NCBI GenBank assembly: GCA_025464975.1
Contig: JAODMT010000020.1
Location: 62,001 to 126,000 of the forward strand
Direction of reading: 5' to 3'
Length of the DNA stretch: 64,000 bases
Source: Microbacteriaceae bacterium
GTDB taxonomy: Bacteria > Actinomycetota > Actinomycetes > Actinomycetales > Microbacteriaceae
This document shows, one piece after another, positions 51,020-60,148 of this stretch. The stretch's first letter is position 1, and each line of letters opens with the position of its first letter. A program made the position numbers and the translations under genes. A model generated the notes under the pieces. It did no database searches and was not told where the DNA came from. It worked only from the letters and a program-made list of their open reading frames with translations.

Positions 51020-51315
51020 GAATCCCTTTCGGTAGCCCTCACCCATTAAACCGCCTGCCGCCTGTGATGCGCCGTGCCGTCAACTGTTGCCCGGCCACGT
51101 CTCCCTGTTCCCTTGGGAGCCCCGATTCTCGGAGAGTCGGGGACGGAGTCGCGCCCCCGGTTGGGGGCGTAACACGGGGGCAACACCGGCGTAACCGATG
51201 GGCAATCGCTCGCCCGTACGGTTACGAGCAACCCTCCGCCGCCATTAGTCGGCGCACTTTTGCGTAGGGGAGCTGCCGGTCCACGGTCGCACCGAGAAAG
51301 ATTTGGTCCACACAG
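51020..51315. other. Divergent intergenic region with two GC-rich hairpins
   Basis: Two stem-loops lie at 51120-51142 (CCCCGA / TCGGGG with an inner TCTC/GAGA stem) and 51152-51169 (CGCCCCC / GGGGGCG around GGTT). They are candidate attenuator or transcript-end structures in the leader of the amidase gene. No gene is seen. Confidence 0.45.
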
Positions 51316-52935
51316 ATGAAGCTCAGCCACAAGGCGGTCATTGCCGCCATCGTTCCGGTACTCGCGTTTGGCGTTGTCAGCGCCGGGGGAGTGGCCGCCG
51401 ACGCCGCGAACGGACCTCTCCCGAAATTCGACCCCGATAGTCAGAGTCTCAGCCAGATCGAGGGAGCGTTGCGGTCCGGCAAGGTCACGTCGGTGCAGCT
51501 GGTCGACTTCTATCTCGAGCGCATCAATGAGTACGACAAGCAGGGACCGAAGCTCAACGCGATTATCAAGATCAACGGGAAAGCGGAGTCGGATGCCGCG
51601 GCGCTCGACAAGGCACGGAGCGCCGGCGCGAAGGCCGGCCCGCTCTACGGGATCCCGTTTGTCGTTAAGGACAACTACGACGTGGTGGGGTTGCCGACAA
51701 CGGGCGGTTCGGTTGCGCTGGCCAACAACTACCCGACCAAAAACGCCACAGTAGTGCAGAGGCTCATCGACCAGGGCGCGATTGTGCTCGCGAAGACGAA
51801 CATGTCCGAGCTGGCCGCGTCCTATGGTCGCCTCGGCTACAGCTCGATCGACGGGCTAACACTCAACCCGTTTGACCTGAATCGAAACGCCTCCGGATCG
51901 AGCAGCGGCACGGCCGTGGCAGTCGCGGCCAACTTCGCCCCGTTCGGTCTCGGCACCGACACGTCCGGTTCCGTTCGCGGTCCGGCCTCCGTCACCGGCC
52001 AGGTCGGCATCCGTCCGACGCTCGGCCTGACCAGCAGGCAGGGTGTGATTCCGTTGTCCCTGTCGGCCGATACCACCGCGCCGATCGCGCATTCCGTCGC
52101 CGACGAAGCGGTAGTGCTTCAGGCCATCGCCGGTACTGACCCGGCCGATCCGGCCACCGCTGACGCCGGATCGACCCATTCCTACGCCTCGGACCTCAGC
52201 TCCAAAGCAATCAAGGGCAGCCGGGTCGGCGTGCTAACGGGATTCTTCGGTGGCAACGCCCAGGTTGACAGCTCGGTGAATGCGGCCATCTCCAAGCTCA
52301 AGTCACAGGGAGCGACCGCCGTCCCGGTGGATCTCGGCGCCCAGTACGCGACGCTCTGGAACGACGTTCTCGGACCGGTCGGCGACGTGGAGTTCTCCTC
52401 CGAATTCGCCAAGTACCTGTCGGCGGAACCGGCCGGAACCATCAAGTCGGTCCAGGATCTCCTGTCGATCAGCAGCTCCGCCGGTGTCACCGCATCGGCG
52501 ACACCGGTCAACCCGGGACGGATCGACGGATTCAAGGCGGCCATTGCGGCCGCCCCGCAGATGGGATCGGCGCAATACCTCACCATCACGCAGACCGTGA
52601 TGCCGGCGCTTCGCCAGCACGTCGAAGACGTGATGAAGTCGCAAAAACTCGACGCGCTTGTGTTCCCGACGCTGTCTTGCGTCGCGTCCCCTCGGTTCGA
52701 CCAGCCCGATTCGACCTACTCCTGCAAGGCGGGTGACCCATACGCGGCGTCGTACATCTCGTCGGCGACCGGACTGCCGGAGGTCACCATTCCGGTCGGG
52801 TCCGACTCGCAGGGACTCCCGATCGGCATGTCGTTCCTCGGCAAGGCGTACGACGAGCAGACCATTCTGAACCTCGCCGACTCGTGGGAGACCTCGAATG
52901 GGTTGCGCCTGACCCCGAAGACCGTCGGCCGCTAG
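51316..52935 (+). CDS. Secreted amidase-signature family protein
   Basis: A 539-residue enzyme. The signal peptide spans about residues 1-31. The Ser-Ser-Lys triad is Lys118 (FVVKDN), Ser197 in the GSSSG loop, and Ser219 in DTSGSVRG. The mature protein spans a full amidase domain with no extra module. Exported amidases of this group act on amides or peptides outside the cell; the substrate is unknown. It lies divergent from the two-component system. Confidence 0.9.
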   Translation: MKLSHKAVIAAIVPVLAFGVVSAGGVAADAANGPLPKFDPDSQSLSQIEGALRSGKVTSVQLVDFYLERINEYDKQGPKLNAIIKINGKAESDAAALDKARSAGAKAGPLYGIPFVVKDNYDVVGLPTTGGSVALANNYPTKNATVVQRLIDQGAIVLAKTNMSELAASYGRLGYSSIDGLTLNPFDLNRNASGSSSGTAVAVAANFAPFGLGTDTSGSVRGPASVTGQVGIRPTLGLTSRQGVIPLSLSADTTAPIAHSVADEAVVLQAIAGTDPADPATADAGSTHSYASDLSSKAIKGSRVGVLTGFFGGNAQVDSSVNAAISKLKSQGATAVPVDLGAQYATLWNDVLGPVGDVEFSSEFAKYLSAEPAGTIKSVQDLLSISSSAGVTASATPVNPGRIDGFKAAIAAAPQMGSAQYLTITQTVMPALRQHVEDVMKSQKLDALVFPTLSCVASPRFDQPDSTYSCKAGDPYAASYISSATGLPEVTIPVGSDSQGLPIGMSFLGKAYDEQTILNLADSWETSNGLRLTPKTVGR

Positions 52936-53066
52936 AGGCGGCACTCTAGGCAGTATTCCTCCGTTGTCCCGCGAGACAGACGCGAGTACCGTTCACCCCG
53001 CGGGGCCCAAGACAGATTAGTTGGTGCTCTTTTCTTGGGCTCGCTCAACTAAGAGGGTGGAAGCGC

Positions 53067-53447
53067 ATGAATTCAGGCACGATAGTCACGATCATTGTCG
53101 TGGTCGTCATTGTTCTCATCGCCGCGGGGTTGCTCATCTACTTCGCTCAGCGGCGCAAGGCCGACGTCAATCGGCGCCGGGCCGCGGAGATGCGGGAGAA
53201 GGCGAAGCTGGACGAACTCGGCGCCCGGGAGCGTGAGGCAAAGGCCTCTCGTGCGGAGGCGGATGCCCAGCAGGCCGAGATTGACGCCGAGCGACTTCGA
53301 CGGGAGGCGCAGCAGCGCCAGGACGAGGCCGAGTCGGTGCGCGCACAGTCCGATGAGCAGGTTCGACGGGCGGACCAGCTCGACCCGGACGTCCACGCGC
53401 GTGGACAGCGGGCGGATGACCGCAACGACAACCGCAACCGGCACTGA
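53067..53447 (+). CDS. Small membrane-anchored coiled-coil protein
   Basis: A 126-residue protein with one N-terminal transmembrane helix (about residues 7-26) and a long charged coiled coil (about 30-105) with repeating Arg/Glu/Ala heptads (MREKAKLDELGAREREAK...). The tail is rich in Asp/Arg/Asn. Its shape recalls small cell-division or stress-membrane scaffold proteins, but no family is recognised. Confidence 0.7.
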   Translation: MNSGTIVTIIVVVVIVLIAAGLLIYFAQRRKADVNRRRAAEMREKAKLDELGAREREAKASRAEADAQQAEIDAERLRREAQQRQDEAESVRAQSDEQVRRADQLDPDVHARGQRADDRNDNRNRH

Positions 53448-53489
53448 ACTCGCACAACGGCTGGCTCGCACAACGGCGGGCACGCGCCG

Positions 53490-53855
53490 TTAGTCGCTCC
53501 CGCTCAGTTCGTGTTCGACCCACCAATCGGTGAAGTCCGTGGCGCGACTGTCGTCACCGAACCGGATCACCCACAGGTTGCTGTAGTCCGGCGCCTCGAG
53601 ATAGCGAGTCTCCCCGCGCACGAAGGCGACATCCTCGGTTTCGGCCAGGAGGTTCCACTGGAAGGTGTAGCTTCCGGGCCCGTCCGCGGCGGCGAGCCAT
53701 CCGTCGACGATCGCCTCCTGACCGCGCAGCGGCTCGTGATACGGGTCGAAGTGATAGGTGGCGTCTTCGGTGAAGAGAGCGCGGATGTCGTCGGGGCTGT
53801 TGCTGTCCCACGCACGGCGGTACCCCTCGACCCATCGCACCACTCGCTCGTTCAT
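53490..53855 (-). CDS. NTF2-like (SnoaL-type) protein
   Basis: A 121-residue protein starting MNERVVRWVEGYRRAWDS. It shows the NTF2-fold pattern ALFTEDATYHFDPYHEPLRGQEAIVDGW and a central beta-sheet (TFQWNLLAETEDVAFVRGET). It probably binds a small ligand or acts as an isomerase or hydrolase-like enzyme; no catalytic evidence exists. It overlaps no neighbour. Confidence 0.75.
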   Translation of the reverse strand: MNERVVRWVEGYRRAWDSNSPDDIRALFTEDATYHFDPYHEPLRGQEAIVDGWLAAADGPGSYTFQWNLLAETEDVAFVRGETRYLEAPDYSNLWVIRFGDDSRATDFTDWWVEHELSGSD

Positions 53856-54276
53856 GTCTCTATCGGTACACCCGAGCGGCCACATTTCAAACCCGCGTCG
53901 ACTGCCGCCGACCCATCGACAAGGGGGCAACGGCTGCGACGGTAAGAGGCCGGTGCCGTTCTGATCCCACGGGCACCGGCCTCTACCTAGGAGGAGACCG
54001 ACCACCCGAAGACCGTTCTCCTCCGCCCTGACTTGAGCAGGGCACTCGCGCAAGCGCGCCGCGCGAGAGCTTGTTTTACTGTGGTTTCGTAAAGCTTGCG
54101 GACAGCCTAATTTGGCCAAGCTGGGAATGGCCGGTTGGTTTGCCGTGGGTCACCCGGGCCACAGCCAGTCCACAGCCGGATCACAGGCAGGTCACAGCGG
54201 GAAACGCCGCGTTGCGGTATGCAGGATTCACCGCGACGCGCGGTGCGATAGTGGAACGGTGGAAGGGACCGCAGTC
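53856..54276. other. Intergenic region before zwf with four consecutive hairpins
   Basis: No coding frame is credible in this 421-base gap, but a run of four stem-loops at 53941-54067 is visible and described separately. A weak inverted repeat (TTTTAC...GTAAAG) follows. The rest carries the zwf ribosome site GGAAGGGA at 54261-54268. Confidence 0.5.
53941..54078 (+). ncRNA. Candidate structured small RNA or zwf leader with four tandem hairpins
   Basis: Four consecutive stems are seen: (1) 53945-53984, AGAGGCCGGTGCC paired with its exact complement; (2) 53991-54023, GAGGAGA/TCTCCTC; (3) 54025-54043, GCCCTG/CAGGGC; (4) 54045-54067, CTCGCGC/GCGCGAG. The last is followed by AGCTTGTTTT, resembling an intrinsic terminator on the plus strand. 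This dense spacing without coding frames suggests a structured RNA of about 135 bases. It matches no class that I recognise. Confidence 0.5.
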
Positions 54277-55689
54277 ATGTCAGAAAGTTCAGGGGCAAAG
54301 CCCACCGTTTTTGTGTTGTTCGGAGCTACCGGGGACCTGGCCAAACGGATGGTTATCCCGGCGTTTTACGAGCTCGCGCGGCATGGGCTGCTTCCTGAGA
54401 AGTGGTTGCTGATCGGCAACGGCCGTGGGGACCAGTCCCACGAAGACTTCACGGCGCACGTCCATGACGTTCTGACCGAATTCGGGCCAAAGCCGGAGGG
54501 GGCGCAGTGGGACGCGTTCAAGGAGAACCTGCGGTTTGCCGGCGGCGGTTTCGAGAAGTCAAACCCGGGGTCGCTTCTCGATGTGCTGGGCGAGGCGAAA
54601 GACAAGCTGGGCGACGACACCCAGTACATTCACTATCTCGCAATTCCACCGGTCGCCTTCATCTCTGTGACGGAGGCGCTCGGCGAGCACGGTCTTGCCA
54701 CGGGATCGCGCGTCATCTACGAGAAGCCGTTTGGCACGAGCCCGGACAACTTCCGGGAATTGGATGCGGCCGTACACTCTGTGCTCGACGAATCGCAGGT
54801 CTTTCGCATTGATCACTTTCTCGGAAAGGAGGGGACTCAGAACCTGCATATCGTTCGCTTTGGCAATGGCCTGTTCGAGGGCGTATGGAATCGGGAGCAC
54901 ATTCGCGCGGTGCAGATCGACGTGCCGGAGGACCTCGACATTGCCGATCGGGCGGAGTTCTACGACCAGACCGGCGCCTTCCTCGACATGATCGTCACCC
55001 ACCTGTTCCAGGTCGCGGCCGAGATCGCGATGGAGCCCCCCGTGTCGATGGAGGCTGATGATCTACAGGCGGCTCGCGAGTCGGTCATTGCGGCGTTCCG
55101 CCCGCTCGCGAAGCAAGACGTCGTGTTCGGCCAGTTCGCGGGCTACGACCAGACCGACGGGATCTCGGATGGCTCGAAGACCGATACCTTTGTCGCGGCG
55201 CGGCTGTGGATCGACACGGACCGCTGGCGAGATGTGCCGTTCCTCTTGCGCACGGGAAAACAGCTTGCGGCCAGCGAGCAGCAGGTGAGTGTGCTCTTCC
55301 GGGAGCCGGATAGCGGGCCGCTCAAGCACGCGGCACTGATGGCCGGGAACGTGCTTACCGTCTCACTTTCGGGCAGCGGTTCCATCCGGCTGAAGCTTGT
55401 GATCAAGGAGCCCGGTGCCGAGCTCGACCTCGCGACCGGAGAGACAGATTTGCCGCTTTCGGAGGTGAAGAACGCCGATCCGCTCCCGCCCTACGTCAAG
55501 CTCATCAATGACGTGGTTGTCGGTGACCGGTCGCTGTTCACACGACCCGACGGCCTCGAGCATGCCTGGGAGGTAATCGCACCCATTCTCGACGATCCAC
55601 CAGAGGTCCAGTCCTATCAGCGCGGATCCTGGGGTCCGGAGGCCGCAGCCGACCTCGCCGCCCCCGATGGGTGGCTGCTCGGACAGTAG
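54277..55689 (+). CDS. zwf: Glucose-6-phosphate 1-dehydrogenase
   Basis: A 470-residue NADP-dependent enzyme that feeds the pentose phosphate pathway. The dinucleotide motif FGATGDLAKRM lies at 15-25, the active-site block YEKPFGTS near 148-155 and RIDHFLGKEG near 178-187. It is missing the usual linked opcA, tkt and tal genes, so this may be a secondary isozyme, though all catalytic blocks are present. The ATG at 54277 is favoured over an upstream start because no homology extends beyond it. Confidence 0.95.
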   Translation: MSESSGAKPTVFVLFGATGDLAKRMVIPAFYELARHGLLPEKWLLIGNGRGDQSHEDFTAHVHDVLTEFGPKPEGAQWDAFKENLRFAGGGFEKSNPGSLLDVLGEAKDKLGDDTQYIHYLAIPPVAFISVTEALGEHGLATGSRVIYEKPFGTSPDNFRELDAAVHSVLDESQVFRIDHFLGKEGTQNLHIVRFGNGLFEGVWNREHIRAVQIDVPEDLDIADRAEFYDQTGAFLDMIVTHLFQVAAEIAMEPPVSMEADDLQAARESVIAAFRPLAKQDVVFGQFAGYDQTDGISDGSKTDTFVAARLWIDTDRWRDVPFLLRTGKQLAASEQQVSVLFREPDSGPLKHAALMAGNVLTVSLSGSGSIRLKLVIKEPGAELDLATGETDLPLSEVKNADPLPPYVKLINDVVVGDRSLFTRPDGLEHAWEVIAPILDDPPEVQSYQRGSWGPEAAADLAAPDGWLLGQ

Positions 55690-55694
55690 GCGAG

Positions 55695-55919
55695 TCAGCT
55701 CGCGCCGGGCAGGCGATCGGCGAGCGCGAGGATCTGATCGCGGTCCAGCCGAATGCCGGCATCGGAGAGACGAAGGGTGAGGAGCGCGAACCCATCTTCC
55801 TCCGGCCGGAGTTCGAGGTCCGCGGAGACCTGACTCAGGATGCCAGTCACCTTGTCGTCCTGTGACGCGTCGCCGCTTCCCTGTTGGATCGGCTCGTCCT
55901 GCTCCTGTTCGTTCGACAT
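55695..55919 (-). CDS. Small acidic hypothetical protein
   Basis: A 74-residue protein starting MSNEQEQDEPIQ, with a low-complexity acidic front and a structured helix-rich end (LRLSDAGIRLDRDQILALADRLPG). No family is recognised. It converges with zwf, ending 5 bases past its stop. Confidence 0.6.
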   Translation of the reverse strand: MSNEQEQDEPIQQGSGDASQDDKVTGILSQVSADLELRPEEDGFALLTLRLSDAGIRLDRDQILALADRLPGAS

Positions 55920-55977
55920 CCGTGCACGCTCCGTCTGAGCTCGTTGACACCGGTCGGCGGTCCGTCGACCGTCCTCA

Positions 55978-57018
55978 TTAAGTGTGCGCGGGTGCCGTGG
56001 CTTTCGTCCATCCGATCGCCGGCGCGATGTGCGCCGCAATCGTCTCGAGCAGCGTCGCGTTGTAATCAACCCCGAGCTGATTCGGCACGGTGAGCAATAT
56101 CGTGTCTGCGTCACGAACCGCGGCGTCCTTCGCGAGTTCCTCTGCGATGATGTCTGGTTCGCCGACATAGCTTCGCCCGAACCGTGCGAGGCCACCGTCG
56201 AGATGGCCGACCTGATCCTTGCTGTCGGATGAGCGTCCACCGAAGTATGCGCGATCCCGATCGGTGACGATCGGAAGCACGCTGCGACTGACCGAGACGC
56301 GGGGTTCCCGTTCCCAGCCGGCTTCCTTCCAGGCGGCGCGGTACAGCGCGATCTGCTCGGCCTGCAGCTCGTCGAACGGCACACCGGTGTCCTCCGTCAG
56401 CAGCGTGGAACTCATCAGGTTCATGCCGCGCTCCGCGGTCCAGACTGCGGTCTTGCGGGTTCCCGATCCCCACCAGATCCGGTCGGCGAGACCGGGGGAC
56501 TGCGGCTGAATGGCAAGGGCACCGTCGTGTCCGGTCATCTGTGGGCTGGCCAGAACCACGCCCGCGCCGTCGATCGCCGCGCGGAATAGCTCGGTGTGTG
56601 CCCGAGCCTCGTCGGCATCCGATCGACCGTCCGCAGGAACGTACCCGAAGGCCTCCGACCCGTTAAGCGCCGGCTCGGGTGATCCGCGGCTGATGCCGAG
56701 CTGAAGTCGTCGGTTGCTGATCAGGTCAGTCACGGCTGCTTCCTCGGCCATGTAGAGCGGGTTCTCGTATCGCATGTCGATGACCCCGGTTCCGATCTCG
56801 ATTCGACTCGTTCGGGCTGCCATGGCGGCGAGAAGGGGAAAGGGGGAGGCGAGCTGCGGGGCGAAGTGGTGCACGCGAACAAAGGCCCCGTCGATGCCAA
56901 GTTCCTCCGCGGCAACTGCGAGTTCGATGGTCTGCACTATGGCATCCCGGGCGGTCGGAGTCTGCGACCCGGCGACGTCTTGCCAGTGCCCGAAGGTGAG
57001 GAACCCAATGCGTTTCAT
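55978..57018 (-). CDS. LLM-class (luciferase-like) flavin-dependent oxidoreductase
   Basis: A 346-residue TIM-barrel enzyme of the bacterial luciferase-like group, starting MKRIGFLTFGHWQ. Conserved features include the RVHHFAPQLASPFPLLAAMAARTSRIEIGTGVI block and NRRLQLGISRGSP near 102-114. It uses FMN or F420; the deazaflavin-type gene 700 bases away makes F420 possible. It acts on an unknown substrate by oxidation or reduction. Confidence 0.88.
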   Translation of the reverse strand: MKRIGFLTFGHWQDVAGSQTPTARDAIVQTIELAVAAEELGIDGAFVRVHHFAPQLASPFPLLAAMAARTSRIEIGTGVIDMRYENPLYMAEEAAVTDLISNRRLQLGISRGSPEPALNGSEAFGYVPADGRSDADEARAHTELFRAAIDGAGVVLASPQMTGHDGALAIQPQSPGLADRIWWGSGTRKTAVWTAERGMNLMSSTLLTEDTGVPFDELQAEQIALYRAAWKEAGWEREPRVSVSRSVLPIVTDRDRAYFGGRSSDSKDQVGHLDGGLARFGRSYVGEPDIIAEELAKDAAVRDADTILLTVPNQLGVDYNATLLETIAAHIAPAIGWTKATAPAHT

Positions 57019-57171
57019 ACCGGGTTCAGCGCCGAAAGGGCTTGCACTATTCCCGAGGGCCGCCCGCCCTGGCGCCCTGTGGGGCTGCGTCTACCATGTT
57101 GTTCAAATCGGGTCCCGGCCATGGCCGTGACGAATCGTCACAAGTAAATCCAGGTGCGAAGGAGTACAAGA

Positions 57172-57657
57172 ATGCAAACAATCAGCCCGTTCCTCTGGTT
57201 CACGGTCGAAGCGGAGGAAGCTGCCAAGTACTACGTGTCGATCTTCCCAAATTCCCGAATTCTGTCCGTCAATCGACTTCAGGACGCTCCCGGTCCGGAG
57301 AGCGAAGTCATCGTCGTGAGCTTCGTACTCGACGGCCTCGAAATGCAGGCCCTCAATGGCGGACCAGCGGGCTTCGGCTTCAATGAGTCCATCTCCTTCT
57401 TCGTGCGTGCAGAGACGCAAGAGAGGATCGACGAGCTGTGGGAGCGGCTGACGGCTGACGGCGGGGAACCGGGCCGGTGCGGATGGTTGAAGGACAAGTA
57501 CGGCCTGTCGTGGCAGATCATTCCGCCGGCGCTCGACGAATTGCTTAACGATCCCGACCCGGAACGAGCCAAGCGGGCGATGCAGGCGATGCTCGGAATG
57601 TCGAAGCTCGACATCGAGGAATTGCGCGCGGCCGCCGACGCCCGCGTGGCTCGCTGA
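57172..57657 (+). CDS. VOC-superfamily PhnB-like protein
   Basis: A 161-residue protein of the PhnB-like glyoxalase/3-demethylubiquinone-9-methyltransferase-related group. The pattern PFLWFTVEAEEAAKYYVSIFPNSRI opens a betaalphabeta fold, and NGGPAGFGFNESISFFV plus the later CGWLKDKYGLSWQIIP form the second half. GAAGGAG precedes the ATG. Metal ligands for catalysis are incomplete, so it may be a binding protein. Confidence 0.85.
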   Translation: MQTISPFLWFTVEAEEAAKYYVSIFPNSRILSVNRLQDAPGPESEVIVVSFVLDGLEMQALNGGPAGFGFNESISFFVRAETQERIDELWERLTADGGEPGRCGWLKDKYGLSWQIIPPALDELLNDPDPERAKRAMQAMLGMSKLDIEELRAAADARVAR

Positions 57658-57755
57658 TCTGCGCCAGCGACTTCCGCTCGACTGCGGCACGGGTCATCCG
57701 CACCGCAGTCGCTCGTTTCTCGAGATCCCGATTCTTCCGCAGGGTCGGTCCGAGA

Positions 57756-58163
57756 ATGATGCCGGCACTCGAGCGGACCATCGGATGGCTAAGCCGGGGC
57801 CGTGTCCAGGCCAGCGGGCTGCTCGTGCCGTCCCTCGTGCTGCACTCAACGGGGGCCAGGTCGGGTCTCGAGCGCAGCAATCACCTGATGTACTGCCCCG
57901 AGCAGGGCGGGCGGATGCTCGTGACCGGAAGCAACTTTGCACGCGATAACCATCCAACCTGGACGGCGAACCTTCTCGCGAATCCGCACGCGGCCGTGAC
58001 CATTCGGGGACACCGGATCCCGGTTCGGGCCACTCTTGTCGGCGACGACGAGCGAGAGGAAGTCTGGGCACGGCTCGAGTGTCAATGGCCGGGGTACCGA
58101 GGCTATGAGCGTGCCTCGGGGCGCACTCTTCGCATCTTCCGGCTCGAGCCGCGCGGCACCTGA
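57756..58163 (+). CDS. Deazaflavin (F420)-dependent nitroreductase family protein
   Basis: A 135-residue split-barrel protein of the Ddn-like group that uses F420H2 to reduce quinones or xenobiotics. The family core VLHSTGARSGLERSNHL, MLVTGSNFARDNHPTW and FRLEPRGT-type C-terminus are all present. A second ATG directly follows the first. It supports the idea that this organism makes F420. Confidence 0.85.
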   Translation: MMPALERTIGWLSRGRVQASGLLVPSLVLHSTGARSGLERSNHLMYCPEQGGRMLVTGSNFARDNHPTWTANLLANPHAAVTIRGHRIPVRATLVGDDEREEVWARLECQWPGYRGYERASGRTLRIFRLEPRGT

Positions 58164-58284
58164 TTCTTCGCCGGCGTTCATGATCCTCGAAGGCGGCGTT
58201 CGTCTCATCCATAGGACACGCATAGGGGAGTTGGGTGTGCTTGACATCACCAACGACGACCGAGTCGGGTGAAGGGAAAGCACA

Positions 58285-59571
58285 ATGAGCATCAACGAAG
58301 TCGGACCAAGCCAGGACATGCCCGCGGCGGGCGCGACCGCCGAGGGTGCTGCAGGTGTTCCGAGCCGACGGCGGTGGCGCACCGGCACCATCTTCGCCGT
58401 GAGCGCGGCCGGCGCCCTCGTGTTGGCCTCCGCGGCAACCGGAGTGCTCGCAACCGCGCGCATCGTCTCCATCGAGTCGCCGACCGCGGCCGGCAGTAGC
58501 CAATCGGCACCCGTCGCGCCCCAGCAGGGGACATCCGGTGGCCCGTCGCGGGCGGGAGTGACCACAGCGGCCACCCCGGCAACTAAGACGCAGTCGGTCG
58601 GCGTTGTCCTCATCGACACGGTCTTGAAGTACCAGGGGGCCGAGGCGGCGGGCACCGGTCTCATTCTCACCTCCAACGGGGAGATCCTCACCAATAATCA
58701 CGTGGTCGACGGTGCGACGAGCATCACTGTCACGGTCGCCTCAACCGGCACTTCCTACACAGCGAGCGTCGTCGGCACCGATCCGACAAAGGACGTTGCG
58801 GTATTGCAGCTATCCGGAGCGTCAGGTCTAACCCCGGCGACCACCGCCGCGTCCACAAAGCCGGCCACCGCCGACGCGGTGACCGCGGTAGGGAACGCCA
58901 ACGGCACAGGAACGCTGAGCCAGGCATCCGGCACGATCACCGCTCTCAACCAGTCGATCACCGCCGCGGGTGACGGCGGAAGCAACCCGGAGGCGCTGAC
59001 CGGCCTTATCGAGACGAACGCCGACGTCGTACCCGGGGACTCTGGTGGGCCTCTCTACGACTCGTCCGGTGCCGTGATCGGCATCGACACCGCCGCATCG
59101 TCCGGCTCGGCCGCGGTCACGGGCTTCGCGATCCCGATCTCCACGGCGCTCGGTGTTGCCCAGCAGATCGAGACCGGCACGGCGAGCTCCGGAATCACCA
59201 TCGGATACCCCGCCTTCCTTGGCGTCGAGGTCCAGCCGGACGGCGCCGCCACAGGTGTCCCGCAGGGTCCGTCCACAGGTGTCCCGCAGGGTCCGGCAAC
59301 CGGCACCACTCAGGTTCCTGCGACCGGAACCACGCCTCCGACCGGCGCCGTCATCGCCGGTGCCCTCGACGGCACGCCGGCGGCGACGCTCGGCCTCGCC
59401 GCCGGGGACGTTATCACCTCCGTCAACGGGACCGCGATCACGTCGTCGACGCAGCTCAGCACCGTGCTCGGCGGCTACAACCCCGGCGACACCGTGACGC
59501 TCGCCTGGACGGATGCCACGGGCGTTGCTCACTCCGCCAGCGTGACGCTCATCGAGGGAGCAGCCAACTAG
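58285..59571 (+). CDS. Membrane-anchored HtrA-like serine protease with PDZ domain
   Basis: A 428-residue S1C protease. An uncleaved N-terminal helix near residues 33-58 anchors it. The triad is His139 (NNHVV), Asp170 (KDVAVL) and Ser253 (GDSGGPL). A proline/threonine-rich linker with two tandem repeats precedes a C-terminal PDZ domain (about 345-425). It is likely an extracytoplasmic quality-control protease. A perfect 19-bp hairpin terminator follows. Confidence 0.92.
   Translation: MSINEVGPSQDMPAAGATAEGAAGVPSRRRWRTGTIFAVSAAGALVLASAATGVLATARIVSIESPTAAGSSQSAPVAPQQGTSGGPSRAGVTTAATPATKTQSVGVVLIDTVLKYQGAEAAGTGLILTSNGEILTNNHVVDGATSITVTVASTGTSYTASVVGTDPTKDVAVLQLSGASGLTPATTAASTKPATADAVTAVGNANGTGTLSQASGTITALNQSITAAGDGGSNPEALTGLIETNADVVPGDSGGPLYDSSGAVIGIDTAASSGSAAVTGFAIPISTALGVAQQIETGTASSGITIGYPAFLGVEVQPDGAATGVPQGPSTGVPQGPATGTTQVPATGTTPPTGAVIAGALDGTPAATLGLAAGDVITSVNGTAITSSTQLSTVLGGYNPGDTVTLAWTDATGVAHSASVTLIEGAAN
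59250..59297. repeat. Tandem repeat in the HtrA linker
   Basis: A 24-base unit (starting CACAGGTGTCCCGC) is repeated at 59250-59273 and 59274-59297 with two differences, encoding TGVPQGPS and TGVPQGPA. It lies in the flexible linker before the PDZ domain. Confidence 0.6.
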
Positions 59572-59586
59572 GCCGGCTCGCTACAT

Positions 59587-59629
59587 CAGACGGGACCGAT
59601 CGTGACACAGTCACGATCGGTCCCGTCTG
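59587..59629. terminator. Strong bidirectional hairpin terminator
   Basis: A perfect 19-bp inverted repeat (starting CAGACGGGACCGATC) with a five-base loop CACAG separates the convergent htrA and VOC genes. Stem length and position fit a two-way terminator. Confidence 0.8.
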
Positions 59630-59666
59630 TGCGTCGCAAGCGAAGCGGGTGGTCGAAGCGGTGTGC

Positions 59667-60038
59667 TTAGTCTCGCTTCGGCAACTGCTGCAGCGACCAG
59701 GTGTTTCCGTCCGGATCGGAGAACGTGACGAATCGCCCCCACTCGAGATCCTGCACCGGCGACGCTTCGACGCCCGCGGCCGTGAGACTCGCGAATGCGG
59801 CATCCGCGTCATCGACAACGACCTGGACGCCGCGCTGGGTTCCCGGCTCCATGTCGGTGATCCCGGTGCCGAGGCAGATGGAGCACGCCGATCCCGGAGG
59901 GGTTAGCTGCACAAACCGCAGTCCCTCGTTGACCTGATGGTCGTGATCGGCGTTGAATCCCACCTTGTCGACGTAGAACGCCTTCGCCCGGTCGACGTCG
60001 GTGACCGGTATGGTGACGAGTTCGATTTTCCAGTCCAT
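59667..60038 (-). CDS. VOC-superfamily (glyoxalase-like) protein
   Basis: A 123-residue protein. AAGGGA lies before the ATG at 60038. It contains two betaalphabeta modules: ELVTIPVTDVDRAKAFYVDKVGFN and VVVDDADAAFASLTAAG...FVTFSDPDGNTWSLQQLP, the last holding the typical GNTW motif. Possible lyase, dioxygenase or resistance protein; the substrate is unknown. Confidence 0.85.
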   Translation of the reverse strand: MDWKIELVTIPVTDVDRAKAFYVDKVGFNADHDHQVNEGLRFVQLTPPGSACSICLGTGITDMEPGTQRGVQVVVDDADAAFASLTAAGVEASPVQDLEWGRFVTFSDPDGNTWSLQQLPKRD

Positions 60039-60148
60039 TGCGTATCCCTTCGGTTTAGTTCCGATTGCCTGGGACAAGTTCCGCTCAGGTCCGTTGCCTG
60101 TGTCAAGCCCGAGATTAATCAGCGGGCGCTTGCGCCTGACGGCGGGGA

